Shown here: one piece after another, positions 9,789 through 19,146 of the stretch | How positions within the stretch are numbered: the first letter of the stretch is position 1 | Layout: each line of letters starts with the position of its first letter | Origin: Actinomycetaceae bacterium | GTDB lineage: Bacteria > Actinomycetota > Actinomycetes > Actinomycetales > Actinomycetaceae | DNA: 64,000 nt | Assembly: GCA_030540715.1 (NCBI GenBank) | Contig: JAUNVQ010000008.1 | Coordinates: 1-64,000, forward strand | Reading direction: 5' to 3' | Position numbers and translations under genes: made by a program | The notes under the pieces: generated by a model | Database searches by the model: none | Seen by the model: only the letters and a program-made list of their open reading frames with translations | Told to the model about the DNA's origin: nothing

Positions 9789-10787
9789 ATGGTTTACTCA
9801 AAGCTTATGCGCTCGGTAGTAGCGGGTGTCGCAGCTACGGGATTGGCTCTTTCTGGGGCACCAATTGCTTTTGCCCAAGAAAACAAAGATGAAAGTGTCA
9901 AAGAAGATGTAGTAACAACCCAGCCAGCCGAAGTGCCTGGTGGTTTGCCTGCGGAAATTTCTGATGCGCCTCCAGCGGATGTGCCTGACGGTCTGCCGGC
10001 CGATGTTCCCGATGACCCACTAGCAGATAGATCTGATACGACTGCGACGGGTGAGACAAAAGACCTTCCAGTTGATGCACAGGATGTGGATTTGGATACT
10101 CCGCCTTTACCTGAATTACCCAGAACCTTGGATAATCCCAAGAATGCTCAGGTAATTCAGCCGCCGAAATGTGATCCTCAAGCAGAATTGCCATGCCCTA
10201 CTGTTCACGTTCTCGTCGGTGAGCAGTCCGATGGTGACAAAGAAATTGTGCTCAGGTGGCAATGGGATAAAGACAATCCGGATGCATGGATTTTGTGGCG
10301 AAAAGATACCGTAGATGAAACAGAGGAGGCCATAGCATTTATTCCTGGCGATGAACGCCAAATTTTCGGGGGATTAGGTGGCGCTGTCCTTGAGACATTT
10401 GAACAGATATTCGGCCTTTCGGCAGCTGATGTTCGTATCGATAAGCCAACATCTGACAGTGGTTGGGTTGAGTACGCAACTGATACCACTCCGGAGAAGT
10501 ATTACGAGGCCTCCAGCACAATCGGTACAGTTTCATGGATTGTACAGTGGGTGAAATCGGATGTACCCAAAGAAGTCGATCCGACGGTTGCCGGGCACAA
10601 GTCAAAGGCTGACGAAAAGAAGGCCGCTACGGATAAGAAGAAAAAGACTGGCAAGATCATTCCAGCAGCACAATCCGTTGAGGAACAGCTTGCAGTAACA
10701 GGAAGTCAAACTTCCATGTTGTTGCTGCTGGCCCTGTTCTTGGTGATTGTCGGTTCCGGATTCGTTGCCGCACGTCAGAAACAATAA
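9789..10787 (+). CDS. LAxTG-anchored surface protein, unknown function
   Basis: 332 aa. The N-terminal signal peptide has a hydrophobic core to about residue 29 (ending AFA). Residues 45-85 contain imperfect eight-residue repeats of the type PAEVPGGL / PADVPDGL. The middle has two cysteines in CDPQAELPC and a Trp-rich segment. The C-terminus carries the sorting signal LAVTG (301-305), a hydrophobic stretch and the tail ARQKQ. LAxTG signals are used by class E sortases of actinobacteria. The start is uncertain: ATG 9789 has only GAGAGA 12 bases away, and ATG 9807 also leaves a complete signal peptide. Function is not recognised; surface display is inference from the two signals. Confidence 0.82.
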   Translation: MVYSKLMRSVVAGVAATGLALSGAPIAFAQENKDESVKEDVVTTQPAEVPGGLPAEISDAPPADVPDGLPADVPDDPLADRSDTTATGETKDLPVDAQDVDLDTPPLPELPRTLDNPKNAQVIQPPKCDPQAELPCPTVHVLVGEQSDGDKEIVLRWQWDKDNPDAWILWRKDTVDETEEAIAFIPGDERQIFGGLGGAVLETFEQIFGLSAADVRIDKPTSDSGWVEYATDTTPEKYYEASSTIGTVSWIVQWVKSDVPKEVDPTVAGHKSKADEKKAATDKKKKTGKIIPAAQSVEEQLAVTGSQTSMLLLLALFLVIVGSGFVAARQKQ

Positions 10788-10807
10788 CACAATCACATAC
10801 CAATAGA

Positions 10808-10847
10808 TGTTGATGCGTGAACTATTTCAATAGTTCACGCATCAACA
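10808..10847. terminator. 18-bp perfect hairpin between convergent genes
   Basis: Two perfectly complementary 18-base arms (10808-10825 and 10830-10847, TGTTGATGCGTGAACTAT on the left) with a four-base TTCA loop, between the surface-protein gene and the converging nucleotidyltransferase. There is no T-run on either side, so it would act as a bidirectional hairpin terminator or processing site. Confidence 0.65.
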
Positions 10848-10905
10848 CATTGAAGACATTTCTTTGCTGTCTTACACATATACCTCTTGCAATGAAACCA
10901 GCCGT

Positions 10906-11757
10906 CTATAAGGTAACAGGAATATCTTTCAATGCATCTTTGACAGCCTGAATATCAGTTCTGCGCGACATGTCAAGAACGCCCTCTTCAACCTCGTACA
11001 CTGGGAATACTTCGCCGTGTTCCGTCATCCAATCAGCGGCATCAATAATCTCGTATTCGCCACGTTCAGACTTTTCAATACTGCGGCATGCCTCAAATAC
11101 GAGCGGGCTAAATGCCCACGCATTCATGGACAAGGGCGCTGATGGGTGGGCCTTAAGCACATCTTGCGAGGGTTTTTCTAAGATGCCCTTCATATGGCCT
11201 TTGTCGTCAACATCTAAAATAGCAAAAGCCGTAATGCGATCGGCAGGAATATTCGATTTATTGATCATTGCTTGGCGTTCAAAGCCAATAACACCCGATC
11301 CTCCACCGCGAACCAGTGTTGCTAAAGCGTTTGCAGGATAATAGTTATCGGAATTGACGACGATAATGGGGTTGTCGTCAGCGAAAGATTCAGCCGCCTG
11401 AACCGCATTGGCTGTACCAAGAGGTTCTTCTTGAATAGCAAAGTGAAGACGAAGTCTTGTTGTTTCCATCTTTCCGTAGTAGTTCCTAAAAACATCGTGT
11501 TCGGGGCCAATTACCAAACAGATGTCGGTGATGCCAGCATCACCCAAAGCCGAAATGACATAGTCTAAAAAAGGTCGCCCAACATCGATCATGCCTTTGG
11601 CGCCTTGGGCAGCAACTTTTGCTTGCTCGTCGGTAAGATCAGCGGAAGGATCATCGGCGCGCATCCGAGTACCCAAGCCGCGGGCTAAAACAACTGCTTT
11701 GGTGATAGGGGGCAGTGCTGTTCCACTGCAGCTCTTTTTTTGTGTTTGTGTCGTCAT
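10906..11757 (-). CDS. sugar-phosphate nucleotidyltransferase family protein
   Basis: NTP_transferase fold of 283 aa. The nucleotide-binding loop reads ARGLGTRMR (the family has GGxGTRxxP-like loops), followed by a region with KGMIDVGRPFLDYVI and then EEPLGTANAV. VVNSDNYY supplies the metal-binding Asp. Such enzymes make NDP-sugars for envelope polymers; the sugar and nucleotide cannot be told. The start ATG 11757 is seven bases behind a TACAAT -10 box, so the mRNA may be leaderless, although AGAGGTC also lies there. It is downstream of, and co-directional with, two membrane-protein genes. Confidence 0.8.
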   Translation of the reverse strand: MTTQTQKKSCSGTALPPITKAVVLARGLGTRMRADDPSADLTDEQAKVAAQGAKGMIDVGRPFLDYVISALGDAGITDICLVIGPEHDVFRNYYGKMETTRLRLHFAIQEEPLGTANAVQAAESFADDNPIIVVNSDNYYPANALATLVRGGGSGVIGFERQAMINKSNIPADRITAFAILDVDDKGHMKGILEKPSQDVLKAHPSAPLSMNAWAFSPLVFEACRSIEKSERGEYEIIDAADWMTEHGEVFPVYEVEEGVLDMSRRTDIQAVKDALKDIPVTL

Positions 11758-11764
11758 GACCTCT

Positions 11765-11770
11765 ATTGTA
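11765..11770 (-). promoter_or_regulatory. -10 box of the nucleotidyltransferase gene
   Basis: TACAAT on the minus strand, seven bases before ATG 11757, so transcription should begin at or next to the A of the start codon. Confidence 0.55.
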
Positions 11771-11793
11771 CGTGATGCTTAGGCACACAGCGT

Positions 11794-12768
11794 TCATTCC
11801 TGTAGTGTCCAGCCACACAGATACTCCTCTTTTAATATTGAATCAGGGCGATAAAAATAAATGAGTGTATAGTCGCCGATACTTATTGGGTGGGCATCTG
11901 TTGCACTGTCGCCACTTTGAGGTTGCGTTGAAGAGCAGTCTTCGTGAGCACACACGGAAGCATAGCCCCACGTATCGGCATCTTCCCAGTCAGGTACTTT
12001 TTTTGCATCATTATCGGGAAACATCAACACATTCTCTGATTCCTGGTAAAGCACGTCACCCGCACGGACTTTTCCAGATGCCAAACATAGACCGCCCCAA
12101 CCACCCTGTCCATCTGTGCGAACAAGATGCCCATCACGAATACCCATATTCCATTGCGCGGAGGTCAGTGAGGTCAACGAGCCTTCCTGTGTCAGGGTGA
12201 CAGAAATGTGAACGGCCCCTTCAGAGGCCGAGGCAACCATATTTTTAAGGTACTTCGTGGGAAGATAGTACGGTATTTCTTCATAATGTTTGACTGTTCC
12301 AGTAGTGGGATCCCACAGCCACAGCATCGCGTAACTAAAAGACTCTTGCGAACATGCGGCACCCGTCGTGACAGGAACAAATGCATCATCGTAGCCGTCG
12401 CCATTGATGTCAGCGTAAACAATCATGTAGGGATCGAAACTGTAGTCTGTATCTAAAGAGCTATCCGTAATGCGTCCTTCATGGGCCCTAACGTGAGCGT
12501 TGAAGGTATCGGCACCAAATGCACAGGGGGCCTTCTTCCATACAGGCCACGCCATATTGGCAAAATCAACGTGACGGATGGCATCTGGGTTGTTGAAAGA
12601 GGGCGAAGCGGTGATATCTGACTGCTTAGACTGATGTGCGGCCTGTGAGTGCCCCAGAAGCGAACCAGTTTTCAGGAAAACGCTTACCGCTAAAATGATG
12701 ACGATTATGCCTAAAACAACAGCGATAACCGTCAAAATGATGACGGTATCGCGTTGTTTGCTTCTCAC
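11794..12768 (-). CDS. membrane-anchored extracellular protein with a DxNGDG motif, unknown
   Basis: 324 aa from GTG 12768, which has AAGGAG nine bases upstream; an open frame from TTG 12789 is less likely because it swallows that site. One N-terminal membrane helix (about residues 7-31), then an extracellular domain. DINGDGYDD is an EF-hand-like calcium loop of the FG-GAP/dockerin type. Several cysteines (CAFG, AACSQ, LCLASG, VCAHEDCS) suggest disulfides outside the cell. It lies 63 bases downstream of the LRV membrane protein in the same direction and probably belongs to the same transcript. Function not recognised. Confidence 0.72.
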   Translation of the reverse strand: MRSKQRDTVIILTVIAVVLGIIVIILAVSVFLKTGSLLGHSQAAHQSKQSDITASPSFNNPDAIRHVDFANMAWPVWKKAPCAFGADTFNAHVRAHEGRITDSSLDTDYSFDPYMIVYADINGDGYDDAFVPVTTGAACSQESFSYAMLWLWDPTTGTVKHYEEIPYYLPTKYLKNMVASASEGAVHISVTLTQEGSLTSLTSAQWNMGIRDGHLVRTDGQGGWGGLCLASGKVRAGDVLYQESENVLMFPDNDAKKVPDWEDADTWGYASVCAHEDCSSTQPQSGDSATDAHPISIGDYTLIYFYRPDSILKEEYLCGWTLQE

Positions 12769-12831
12769 AATTGACTGCTCCTTCTGCAAAGGGTGGATAA
12801 AGGTGGTTATAAGATCGGACTGGTTGATTTA

Positions 12832-14703
12832 TCAGCCGGTTTCTTCACTATCGTAATAGTCATCGTAGTCGTCCCATTGGTCAGTGTCATCCCAGCTATC
12901 CCAATCGTCATCGTAGTAGTCGTCATTGCTGTAATCGTCGTAGCCCTCCTGGAACTCTGTTACCTGTTCCATCAGATCTTTAGCGATGGCAGTGTAAGCT
13001 AACGCTATTTTTGTTGAATACGCATCATTGATAGATGGGAATTCTTTTGCCATAGCCTCGATTTCTTTACGAAAATGTTCGGGTGCCTTAGCTGACCAAG
13101 TTTCAATATCGATTTGTGAAACAAGATTCATAAGGGATAGCGGCAACGACATTGTCCAGCCGTGGTCTTCGTGAGACCATACAATACCTACCTGGCGTGT
13201 ATCGCGGAAGTAGCGTCCATAGTCTAAAGAGTAGTCTTCATAATTGGGAAGTGACAGCTCAAGCTGTGAACCGTTAAAACTTATGCTGGCCGTATCACCC
13301 TGAGCACTTTCAATTGATAGTGATAAACCGTCAAAGGGGGTGACTGTACCCATTGAATTTGTTGTTGATGATGTTTTTTCCACCTCTAACGTCAGGTTGA
13401 CATTTTCTGTATCTTCGTCTTTAAGTGATGCCCCGTAAATCATAAAGATTCGACGTTCAGGGGTTGAAAAATACTTCATCAAATCTTCATCAATAAGGTC
13501 TTTGGGTTCAAGAATGGAGGATACTTGTTGGGCGAAACCTTTGAGGGCTTCCTCGGCGCTCCCTGCAGTTTTTTTAGGTGCGTACCAGTGGGCACCGTAA
13601 TCGACACCTTTTCTTTCGCGTTGTTCCTGGCGATAGGTTACACCACCTTTGATTATCGTGAGTTCCGCCAGTGTCATTGTGGGCGAGATGAACCATCGAT
13701 CATTTTCTTTTACCTGCATCAAGACTGGTAGTGCGTCATCGGCTAATTCATGAGTTGGGTTGTCGTTAATATTGTTGATGAGCTCGTCAATCGTCTGGTC
13801 AAGATTTTTATCGCCCAGATCTTTTTCGTCAACACCAAAGGATTGGAACAGTTCGTGCACATTTTCACGAAAAGTCTCCTTGTCCTTCACAGAGATTGTT
13901 ATCTTTCCTGAAATAAGTGTTTCGGCAATGGTGTCTGATAGCTCATTCGTTGAATATTTCATACCAGAGGTGTCAATTTCCATTGCATTGAGCAGGGAGG
14001 CATATGTTTCTGGAGAAAAAGCAGACTTATAGTTGTCGTCATTATCACCTATTGAATTAAGCATCGTTTCGATCGCAGCTTGCCACTGTTCCTGCATATG
14101 GAGTTCAGAGGGCGCTGTCATGGTGACTGGTGTCAGAAAATCCTGAGAATTAAGTGCGTCCTTGAGGTCATCTTGTAGTTGCTGAGGTGTTTTGGCTCCT
14201 GCGTAGGCCCCTGGTGAACCAAAGATAAAGAAGGATGTGCCAACGATCACCATGACAAGAACAACAACGGCTGCAATAATGCCAATGAGTTTTCCTTTAG
14301 CGCTATGAGGAGGTTGAGGTAAAGGTGCTGGGACACCCGCCATTGGTGGGTAACCTGGTGGCTGATAGGGGGGTTGCCCCATAGGGGGTTGCCCCATAGG
14401 TTGTTGCTGGACAGAGGGCGGGGTAGGTGAACCAGGAATGTTCTGGCCATATCCTGTTGGCAATGGCTGCCTGCTTTGTGGGAGGGGTTGTGTGCCATAA
14501 GGTTGCGGTGGAACGCCTTGGGGAAGGGGCTGTGTTGGTTGCCCCTGTGCGGGGCGTGGCTGGCTGAGCCATTGGCGAATATCGGGAGGAAGTGCAGGAT
14601 TCAAAAGAAGCGCTGAATGAAGATCAGGTCGTGTTTGAGCCATCTGGTAAAGGTCGTGAACGGGGGTTGTTGGGGAAGATGCCATATGCTGTGTGTAATT
14701 CAT
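12832..14703 (-). CDS. LRV-type N-terminus, proline-rich, single-pass membrane protein with acidic Tyr/Asp/Trp tail
   Basis: 623 aa. Residues 14-47 (DLYQMAQTRPDLHSALLLNP, then PALPPDIRQWL) match the variant leucine-rich repeat pattern seen at the N-terminus of many actinobacterial membrane proteins. Residues 50-135 are Pro/Gln/Gly-rich with repeats such as GQPPMGQPP. A membrane helix at about 138-162 is followed by an extracellular part of about 425 residues. The last 37 residues are almost only D, Y, W, S and N. AAGGAG lies eight bases before the ATG. Topology is read from the sequence; function is unknown. A role in envelope sensing or protein-protein contacts is conjecture. Confidence 0.75.
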   Translation of the reverse strand: MNYTQHMASSPTTPVHDLYQMAQTRPDLHSALLLNPALPPDIRQWLSQPRPAQGQPTQPLPQGVPPQPYGTQPLPQSRQPLPTGYGQNIPGSPTPPSVQQQPMGQPPMGQPPYQPPGYPPMAGVPAPLPQPPHSAKGKLIGIIAAVVVLVMVIVGTSFFIFGSPGAYAGAKTPQQLQDDLKDALNSQDFLTPVTMTAPSELHMQEQWQAAIETMLNSIGDNDDNYKSAFSPETYASLLNAMEIDTSGMKYSTNELSDTIAETLISGKITISVKDKETFRENVHELFQSFGVDEKDLGDKNLDQTIDELINNINDNPTHELADDALPVLMQVKENDRWFISPTMTLAELTIIKGGVTYRQEQRERKGVDYGAHWYAPKKTAGSAEEALKGFAQQVSSILEPKDLIDEDLMKYFSTPERRIFMIYGASLKDEDTENVNLTLEVEKTSSTTNSMGTVTPFDGLSLSIESAQGDTASISFNGSQLELSLPNYEDYSLDYGRYFRDTRQVGIVWSHEDHGWTMSLPLSLMNLVSQIDIETWSAKAPEHFRKEIEAMAKEFPSINDAYSTKIALAYTAIAKDLMEQVTEFQEGYDDYSNDDYYDDDWDSWDDTDQWDDYDDYYDSEETG

Positions 14704-14876
14704 GATGAGCTCCTTGAGGGGGGGATGCGCACTACCGTATGGATAACATTGTGTGACATGCCTCTATGTCACTGGAAAATACAGCAGATACTTCCATTAT
14801 ACGGGCATTGTAAGCAAAAAGGTGGAGTCTAACCTTGTGTAAGGAGTTTTTGACAGCGTAAGCAATAGAGAATTTT

Positions 14877-14890
14877 GTGGTGTACACCAC
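14877..14890. repeat. 14-bp perfect palindrome upstream of clpB
   Basis: GTGGTGTACACCAC, self-complementary over all 14 bases, nine bases before the HAIR operator. It could be a second operator in the clpB control region. No regulator is identified. Confidence 0.5.
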
Positions 14891-14898
14891 CATCTAAA

Positions 14899-14919
14899 GT
14901 TGAGTGGAATAGACTCAAC
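14899..14919. promoter_or_regulatory. HAIR operator (HspR binding site) of clpB
   Basis: GTTGAGT-N7-ACTCAAC. The HspR-associated inverted repeat has the consensus CTTGAGT-N7-ACTCAAG, so only the outermost base differs on each side and the spacing is exact. HspR with DnaK represses heat-shock genes, including clpB, in actinobacteria. The site ends 50 bases before the clpB ATG. Confidence 0.9.
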
Positions 14920-14969
14920 TCTTTACGTGTTGGTATAGGCAGTAACAGATAATCTTGGAGGTAACCACA

Positions 14970-17735
14970 ATGGAACTGACAACAAAATCTCAAGAAGCAC
15001 TCTCCAGTGCTGTCTCGCATGCGAATGCCGCAGGGCATTCCCATGTTGAACCAACACACCTACTTAACGCCCTTCTTGAGGACCCTGAAGGCATCGCTTA
15101 TGCTGTTCTTCAGGCCTTAGGAGCATCAACAAAAGACATAGGAAGTGCCGTTCGTGTGGCATTGTCACAGCTGCCATCTTCGACGGGAAGCTCAGTGAGT
15201 GAAGCCCAGCCCGACCGCGCCCTGTTAACTGTTCTTCGTCATGCTCAAGAAGCAGCTAGTCGTTTAGGTGACGAGTATGTATCCACTGAACACCTGTTAA
15301 TTGCATTGGCGGATAGCAATTCACCTGCGGGTAAATCCTTAGTTGAGGCCGGAGTAAGCGCCGAAGATATTGAAAGCATTATTCCCGATGTGCGCGGTGG
15401 TCAAAAAGTAACTTCAGCAAACCCAGAAGGCTCTTTTAAAACTCTTGAAAAATATGGCCGTGACCTCACAGAAGTAGCCCGCAGCGGAAAACTTGATCCC
15501 GTTATTGGGCGCGATAAAGAAATTCGTCGTGTCATTCAAGTTCTTTCGCGGCGTACAAAGAATAATCCTGTTCTTATTGGTGAGGCCGGGGTAGGAAAGA
15601 CAGCCGTTGTGGAAGGTCTAGCGCAGCGCATTGTTGCTGGTGATGTGCCCACTTCACTGGCTAACCGTAAAGTGATATCACTTGATATTGCTGCCATGGT
15701 TGCTGGCGCAAAATATCGCGGCGAATTTGAAGAACGCCTTAAAGCTGCTTTAAACGAGATTCGCCAATCAGATGGGGAAATAATTACCTTCATTGACGAA
15801 CTGCACACCGTTGTTGGTGCAGGTGCAAGCTCGGATGGTTCTATGGATGCGGGCAATATGATTAAACCGATGCTTGCTAGAGGAGAACTGCGTCTTGTTG
15901 GTGCAACGACATTAGATGAATACCGGCAAAATGTGGAAAAAGATCCTGCACTGGAACGTCGTTTCCAACAGATATATGTTGGCGAGCCTTCCGTTGACGA
16001 TACGGTAGCTATTTTGCGTGGGATTGCGCCAAAATACGAGGCTCACCATAAGGTCACCATCTCTGATGGTGCACTGGTTGCCGCTGCAGAGCTTTCCGAT
16101 CGTTATATTACCGAGCGTAATCTGCCGGATAAGGCCATTGATTTGATTGATGAGGCTGCATCGCGTTTGCGAATGGAACTGGATTCAAGTCCAGAAGAAA
16201 TTGATGAAAAGCGACGTGCGGTAGACCGCCTACGGATGGAAGAAGCCTACCTGAGTGAATCAGATCCTCATGGCAGTGATGTGGCAACGCAGGAACGCCT
16301 GCAGCGCTTACGTGCCGAACTTGCCGACGAAAGTGAAATACTTGCGGCTCTTCATGCTCGGTGGGAATCTGAAAAAGCCGGGCGCAACAAAGTGGGGGAC
16401 TTACGTGTTCAACTTGATGAGCTCACAACCCAGCTTGAACTGGCGATTCGTGAAGGACGTTGGGAAGAAGCTGGCCGACTTCAAAATGGCGATATTCCCA
16501 CAGTGCAACGACATATAGCAGAAGCAGAAGCTCGTGAAAGTGCTGAGGCAAAGAACGAAAAAACCCCTGATCCGATGATTGCTGACAAGGTAGGGCCACT
16601 AGAAATCGCTGAAGTAGTGGAGTCGTGGACAGGTATTCCAACTGGAAAAATGCTGCAGGGTGAAACTGAAAAACTCCTCAATATGGAAAAAGAAATTGGG
16701 CAGCGACTGATCGGTCAACGTGATGCTGTTAGTCGCGTAGCTGATGCTGTTCGTCGTTCACGTGCAGGTGTAGCCGACCCGAATAGGCCTACCGGATCAT
16801 TTATGTTTTTAGGTCCAACAGGTGTTGGAAAAACAGAGTTGGCGAAATCATTAGCTGAATTCCTTTTTGATGACGAGCGCGCCGTTGTGCGTATTGATAT
16901 GAGTGAATACGGTGAAAAGCATTCTGTGGCGCGGCTGGTGGGGGCGCCTCCAGGATATGTTGGATATGAAGAAGGTGGTCAACTTAGCGAAGCAGTACGG
17001 CGTAGGCCCTACAGTATTGTGCTTCTTGATGAGGTTGAAAAAGCTCATCCAGAAGTTTTTGATGTGTTATTGCAGGTGCTTGATGATGGACGGCTGACCG
17101 ACGGTCAGGGGCGTACAGTGGACTTTCGCCAAACCATTTTGATTCTTACCTCAAACTTGGGAAGTCAGTTTCTGGTGGACACAGCATTAAATAAGAAGGA
17201 AAAACATGATGCTGTGATGCAGGCTGTGCGTACATCTTTTAAACCAGAGTTCTTGAATCGACTAGATGAAGTGATTATCTTTGATCCGCTGACCCGCGAA
17301 GAATTGGCCTTGATTGTTGATGTGCAGCTGAATATCTTGGCAAAAAGACTTGCCTCCAAACGCATCACACTTACCGTGACTGACACGGCTCGGCATTGGT
17401 TAGCTGATACTGGCTACGATCCTTCTTATGGTGCACGTCCACTACGGCGACTGATTCAAAAAGAGATTGGTGATCAACTGGCAATTGCTCTTCTTGATGG
17501 GTCTATTGAAGAAGGCTCATCCGTGACAGTGGATCTGCCCCAGGGGAAGTCCGGCTATACAGATGGTGGTGGCGATGAAGAAGTGCGGCAGGCTGACAGT
17601 GGCGGCAACACCGCTAAACAACCAGATTCTGACAGTGGCGACAGCAACCCTAAAGAAGCAACACTTGGCGAAAAGAGTGATTGGTCACACTCACAAGGTT
17701 ATCATCTAATTCTCATACATGCAGATGCAGCGTAG
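14970..17735 (+). CDS. clpB: ATP-dependent chaperone ClpB
   Basis: Hsp100 disaggregase that works with DnaK. N-terminal Clp domain ([20 protein letters not shown]), first AAA+ module with GEAGVGKT at about residue 205, coiled-coil middle domain (about 400-530), second AAA+ module with GPTGVGKT at about 615 and the arginine-finger region [12 protein letters not shown] 14970 is preceded by GGAGGT seven bases away; the frame is open from TTG 14955, which lies inside that site. 921 aa against about 850-870 usual: a Ser/Asp/Gly-rich tail of about 60 residues follows the small C-terminal domain. Under the HAIR operator at 14899-14919, so HspR-controlled. Confidence 0.97.
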   Translation: MELTTKSQEALSSAVSHANAAGHSHVEPTHLLNALLEDPEGIAYAVLQALGASTKDIGSAVRVALSQLPSSTGSSVSEAQPDRALLTVLRHAQEAASRLGDEYVSTEHLLIALADSNSPAGKSLVEAGVSAEDIESIIPDVRGGQKVTSANPEGSFKTLEKYGRDLTEVARSGKLDPVIGRDKEIRRVIQVLSRRTKNNPVLIGEAGVGKTAVVEGLAQRIVAGDVPTSLANRKVISLDIAAMVAGAKYRGEFEERLKAALNEIRQSDGEIITFIDELHTVVGAGASSDGSMDAGNMIKPMLARGELRLVGATTLDEYRQNVEKDPALERRFQQIYVGEPSVDDTVAILRGIAPKYEAHHKVTISDGALVAAAELSDRYITERNLPDKAIDLIDEAASRLRMELDSSPEEIDEKRRAVDRLRMEEAYLSESDPHGSDVATQERLQRLRAELADESEILAALHARWESEKAGRNKVGDLRVQLDELTTQLELAIREGRWEEAGRLQNGDIPTVQRHIAEAEARESAEAKNEKTPDPMIADKVGPLEIAEVVESWTGIPTGKMLQGETEKLLNMEKEIGQRLIGQRDAVSRVADAVRRSRAGVADPNRPTGSFMFLGPTGVGKTELAKSLAEFLFDDERAVVRIDMSEYGEKHSVARLVGAPPGYVGYEEGGQLSEAVRRRPYSIVLLDEVEKAHPEVFDVLLQVLDDGRLTDGQGRTVDFRQTILILTSNLGSQFLVDTALNKKEKHDAVMQAVRTSFKPEFLNRLDEVIIFDPLTREELALIVDVQLNILAKRLASKRITLTVTDTARHWLADTGYDPSYGARPLRRLIQKEIGDQLAIALLDGSIEEGSSVTVDLPQGKSGYTDGGGDEEVRQADSGGNTAKQPDSDSGDSNPKEATLGEKSDWSHSQGYHLILIHADAA

Positions 17736-17804
17736 AATCTGGAGAAAGGCAGAGCGTAACTCCTAATCGTGATGATAATACATCAATGTATTGTGTAATC
17801 GTAA

Positions 17805-17840
17805 AGTAAAAGAGGGCGCAGTATGCGTCCTCTTTTACTG
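17805..17840 (+). terminator. terminator after clpB
   Basis: AGTAAAAGAGG(GCGCA) pairs with (TGCGT)CCTCTTTTACT across a three-base loop. The T-run lies partly inside the 3' arm. The gap 17736-18067 otherwise shows no gene or recognisable RNA. The final part before the TetR gene presumably holds its promoter, but I cannot pick a clear -35/-10 pair. Confidence 0.8.
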
Positions 17841-18067
17841 TCTTATAGTGAAAAGGCTGTTATGTGAAACCCTCATGCCGCAGTTATACTGAGTGAAAGA
17901 TGGTTGTAAAACAAGTGGACGTGATAAATTATCCTTAACGGTTCATAACTGACAATATCGTTGATACGGTGTGGTAAGCGTAACATGGGGTAACGCTGGT
18001 TATGGCACGTAACAGCTGGTGAGATATGATGTCCACTGGCGAAATGCTAGGGAAGGGGGAATACCGG

Positions 18068-19141
18068 ATGCCTAATTCTTCCGCGCGTAGGGGAGAACGC
18101 GGTCCTTACGCAGGCGGCTTGGCGCGACGTGACAAAATTCTAGATGTTACAGTCGAGATGATTGCCGAGGTAGGCTACCACGGTTTGTCGATGCGTGATG
18201 TTGCGCGTCGTGTAGGCATTTCGCACCCTGGAGTTATCTACCATTTCCCTAATAAAGAGGCCCTTTTAATGGCGGTTATTGATCGCTATGAAACAAAGGC
18301 GCGCTTCGATGTTGAAGCAATGGGTAAACTGGGCCCCTTTGACGTGTTCCGTTCTTTCCTTGACCTTAACGATGCGTTACGAACCTCACCCACAATTGTT
18401 GAAATGGAATGTATGCTCTCGGTTGAGGCATCCTCTGAGATTCATCCTGCACACGATCACTTTGCTGCACGTTTTGAAGGGCTTCAAAAAGTCTTAACAG
18501 TGGCTTTTGAAGAACTTGATGAAGAAGGCCTGCTCATCTCTGATGCAGAACCACGTGATATTGCCTATTCAATGTTGGCGCAATGGTATGGCCTGCAAAT
18601 TCAGTGGCTGTATAACCCAACTACGATTTCGGTTAACAAAGTGTTGACGCAATCTCTTATCGGTGTCATAGATATGGATAATCCCAAAGCGCTCTCGATG
18701 GCGCTGGATTCCAACTTTGCTTCACCAGTAGCTCTTTCAGCTATTGAACAAGCCTCTGGTAAAACTCTTGCCGATTTACTTGACGAAGGCTTTATCGATC
18801 TACAACCCGCTGATCTGGAACAATATGGTCTGCATGGTCTATCTGTTGAGATGGTTGAGCGCGTCATTTCCGCATCGGTACTAACTGCTGAAGATCTTGA
18901 GTACGTCTACGAACATCATTCACTGAGCTTGGATTTACTGGGACGCCTGGTTGTTGGGCAGGTTCTTGATACAGAAGACTTCAACACATTGGCGGAACTT
19001 GAGATTGTTCCCGCAGATGCGGTAGCAGCCCTTACTGCCGTGATGGCTGCACGGCCGCAAACACCTAGTGAACCTACCCGTGCTCCCCGAAGAAAACGCC
19101 GTCGTGAATTCCAGGAAGACGATTCCGAAGAAACCGCATAA
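18068..19141 (+). CDS. TetR-family transcriptional regulator with C-terminal extension
   Basis: N-terminal TetR helix-turn-helix: RRDKILDVTVEMIAEVGYHG followed by SMRDVARRVGISHPGVIYHF (about residues 20-60). Ligand-binding helices run to about residue 210. An extra segment of about 150 residues follows, helical and acidic (for example LTAEDLEYVYEHHSLSLDLL), ending in an Arg-rich patch APRRKRRR, so 357 aa against about 200 for the family. Start at ATG 18068 behind GGAAGGGGGA; ATG 18026 is in frame but has no ribosome site. Five bases separate it from the serine hydrolase, so the two form an operon. Its effector is unknown. Confidence 0.88.
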   Translation: MPNSSARRGERGPYAGGLARRDKILDVTVEMIAEVGYHGLSMRDVARRVGISHPGVIYHFPNKEALLMAVIDRYETKARFDVEAMGKLGPFDVFRSFLDLNDALRTSPTIVEMECMLSVEASSEIHPAHDHFAARFEGLQKVLTVAFEELDEEGLLISDAEPRDIAYSMLAQWYGLQIQWLYNPTTISVNKVLTQSLIGVIDMDNPKALSMALDSNFASPVALSAIEQASGKTLADLLDEGFIDLQPADLEQYGLHGLSVEMVERVISASVLTAEDLEYVYEHHSLSLDLLGRLVVGQVLDTEDFNTLAELEIVPADAVAALTAVMAARPQTPSEPTRAPRRKRRREFQEDDSEETA

Positions 19142-19146
19142 AACCC

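Noticed and set aside
10300..14700. A genomic island or mobile element in the envelope-gene stretch
   Set aside because: No integrase, transposase, tRNA or direct repeats at the borders, and base composition looks like the surroundings.
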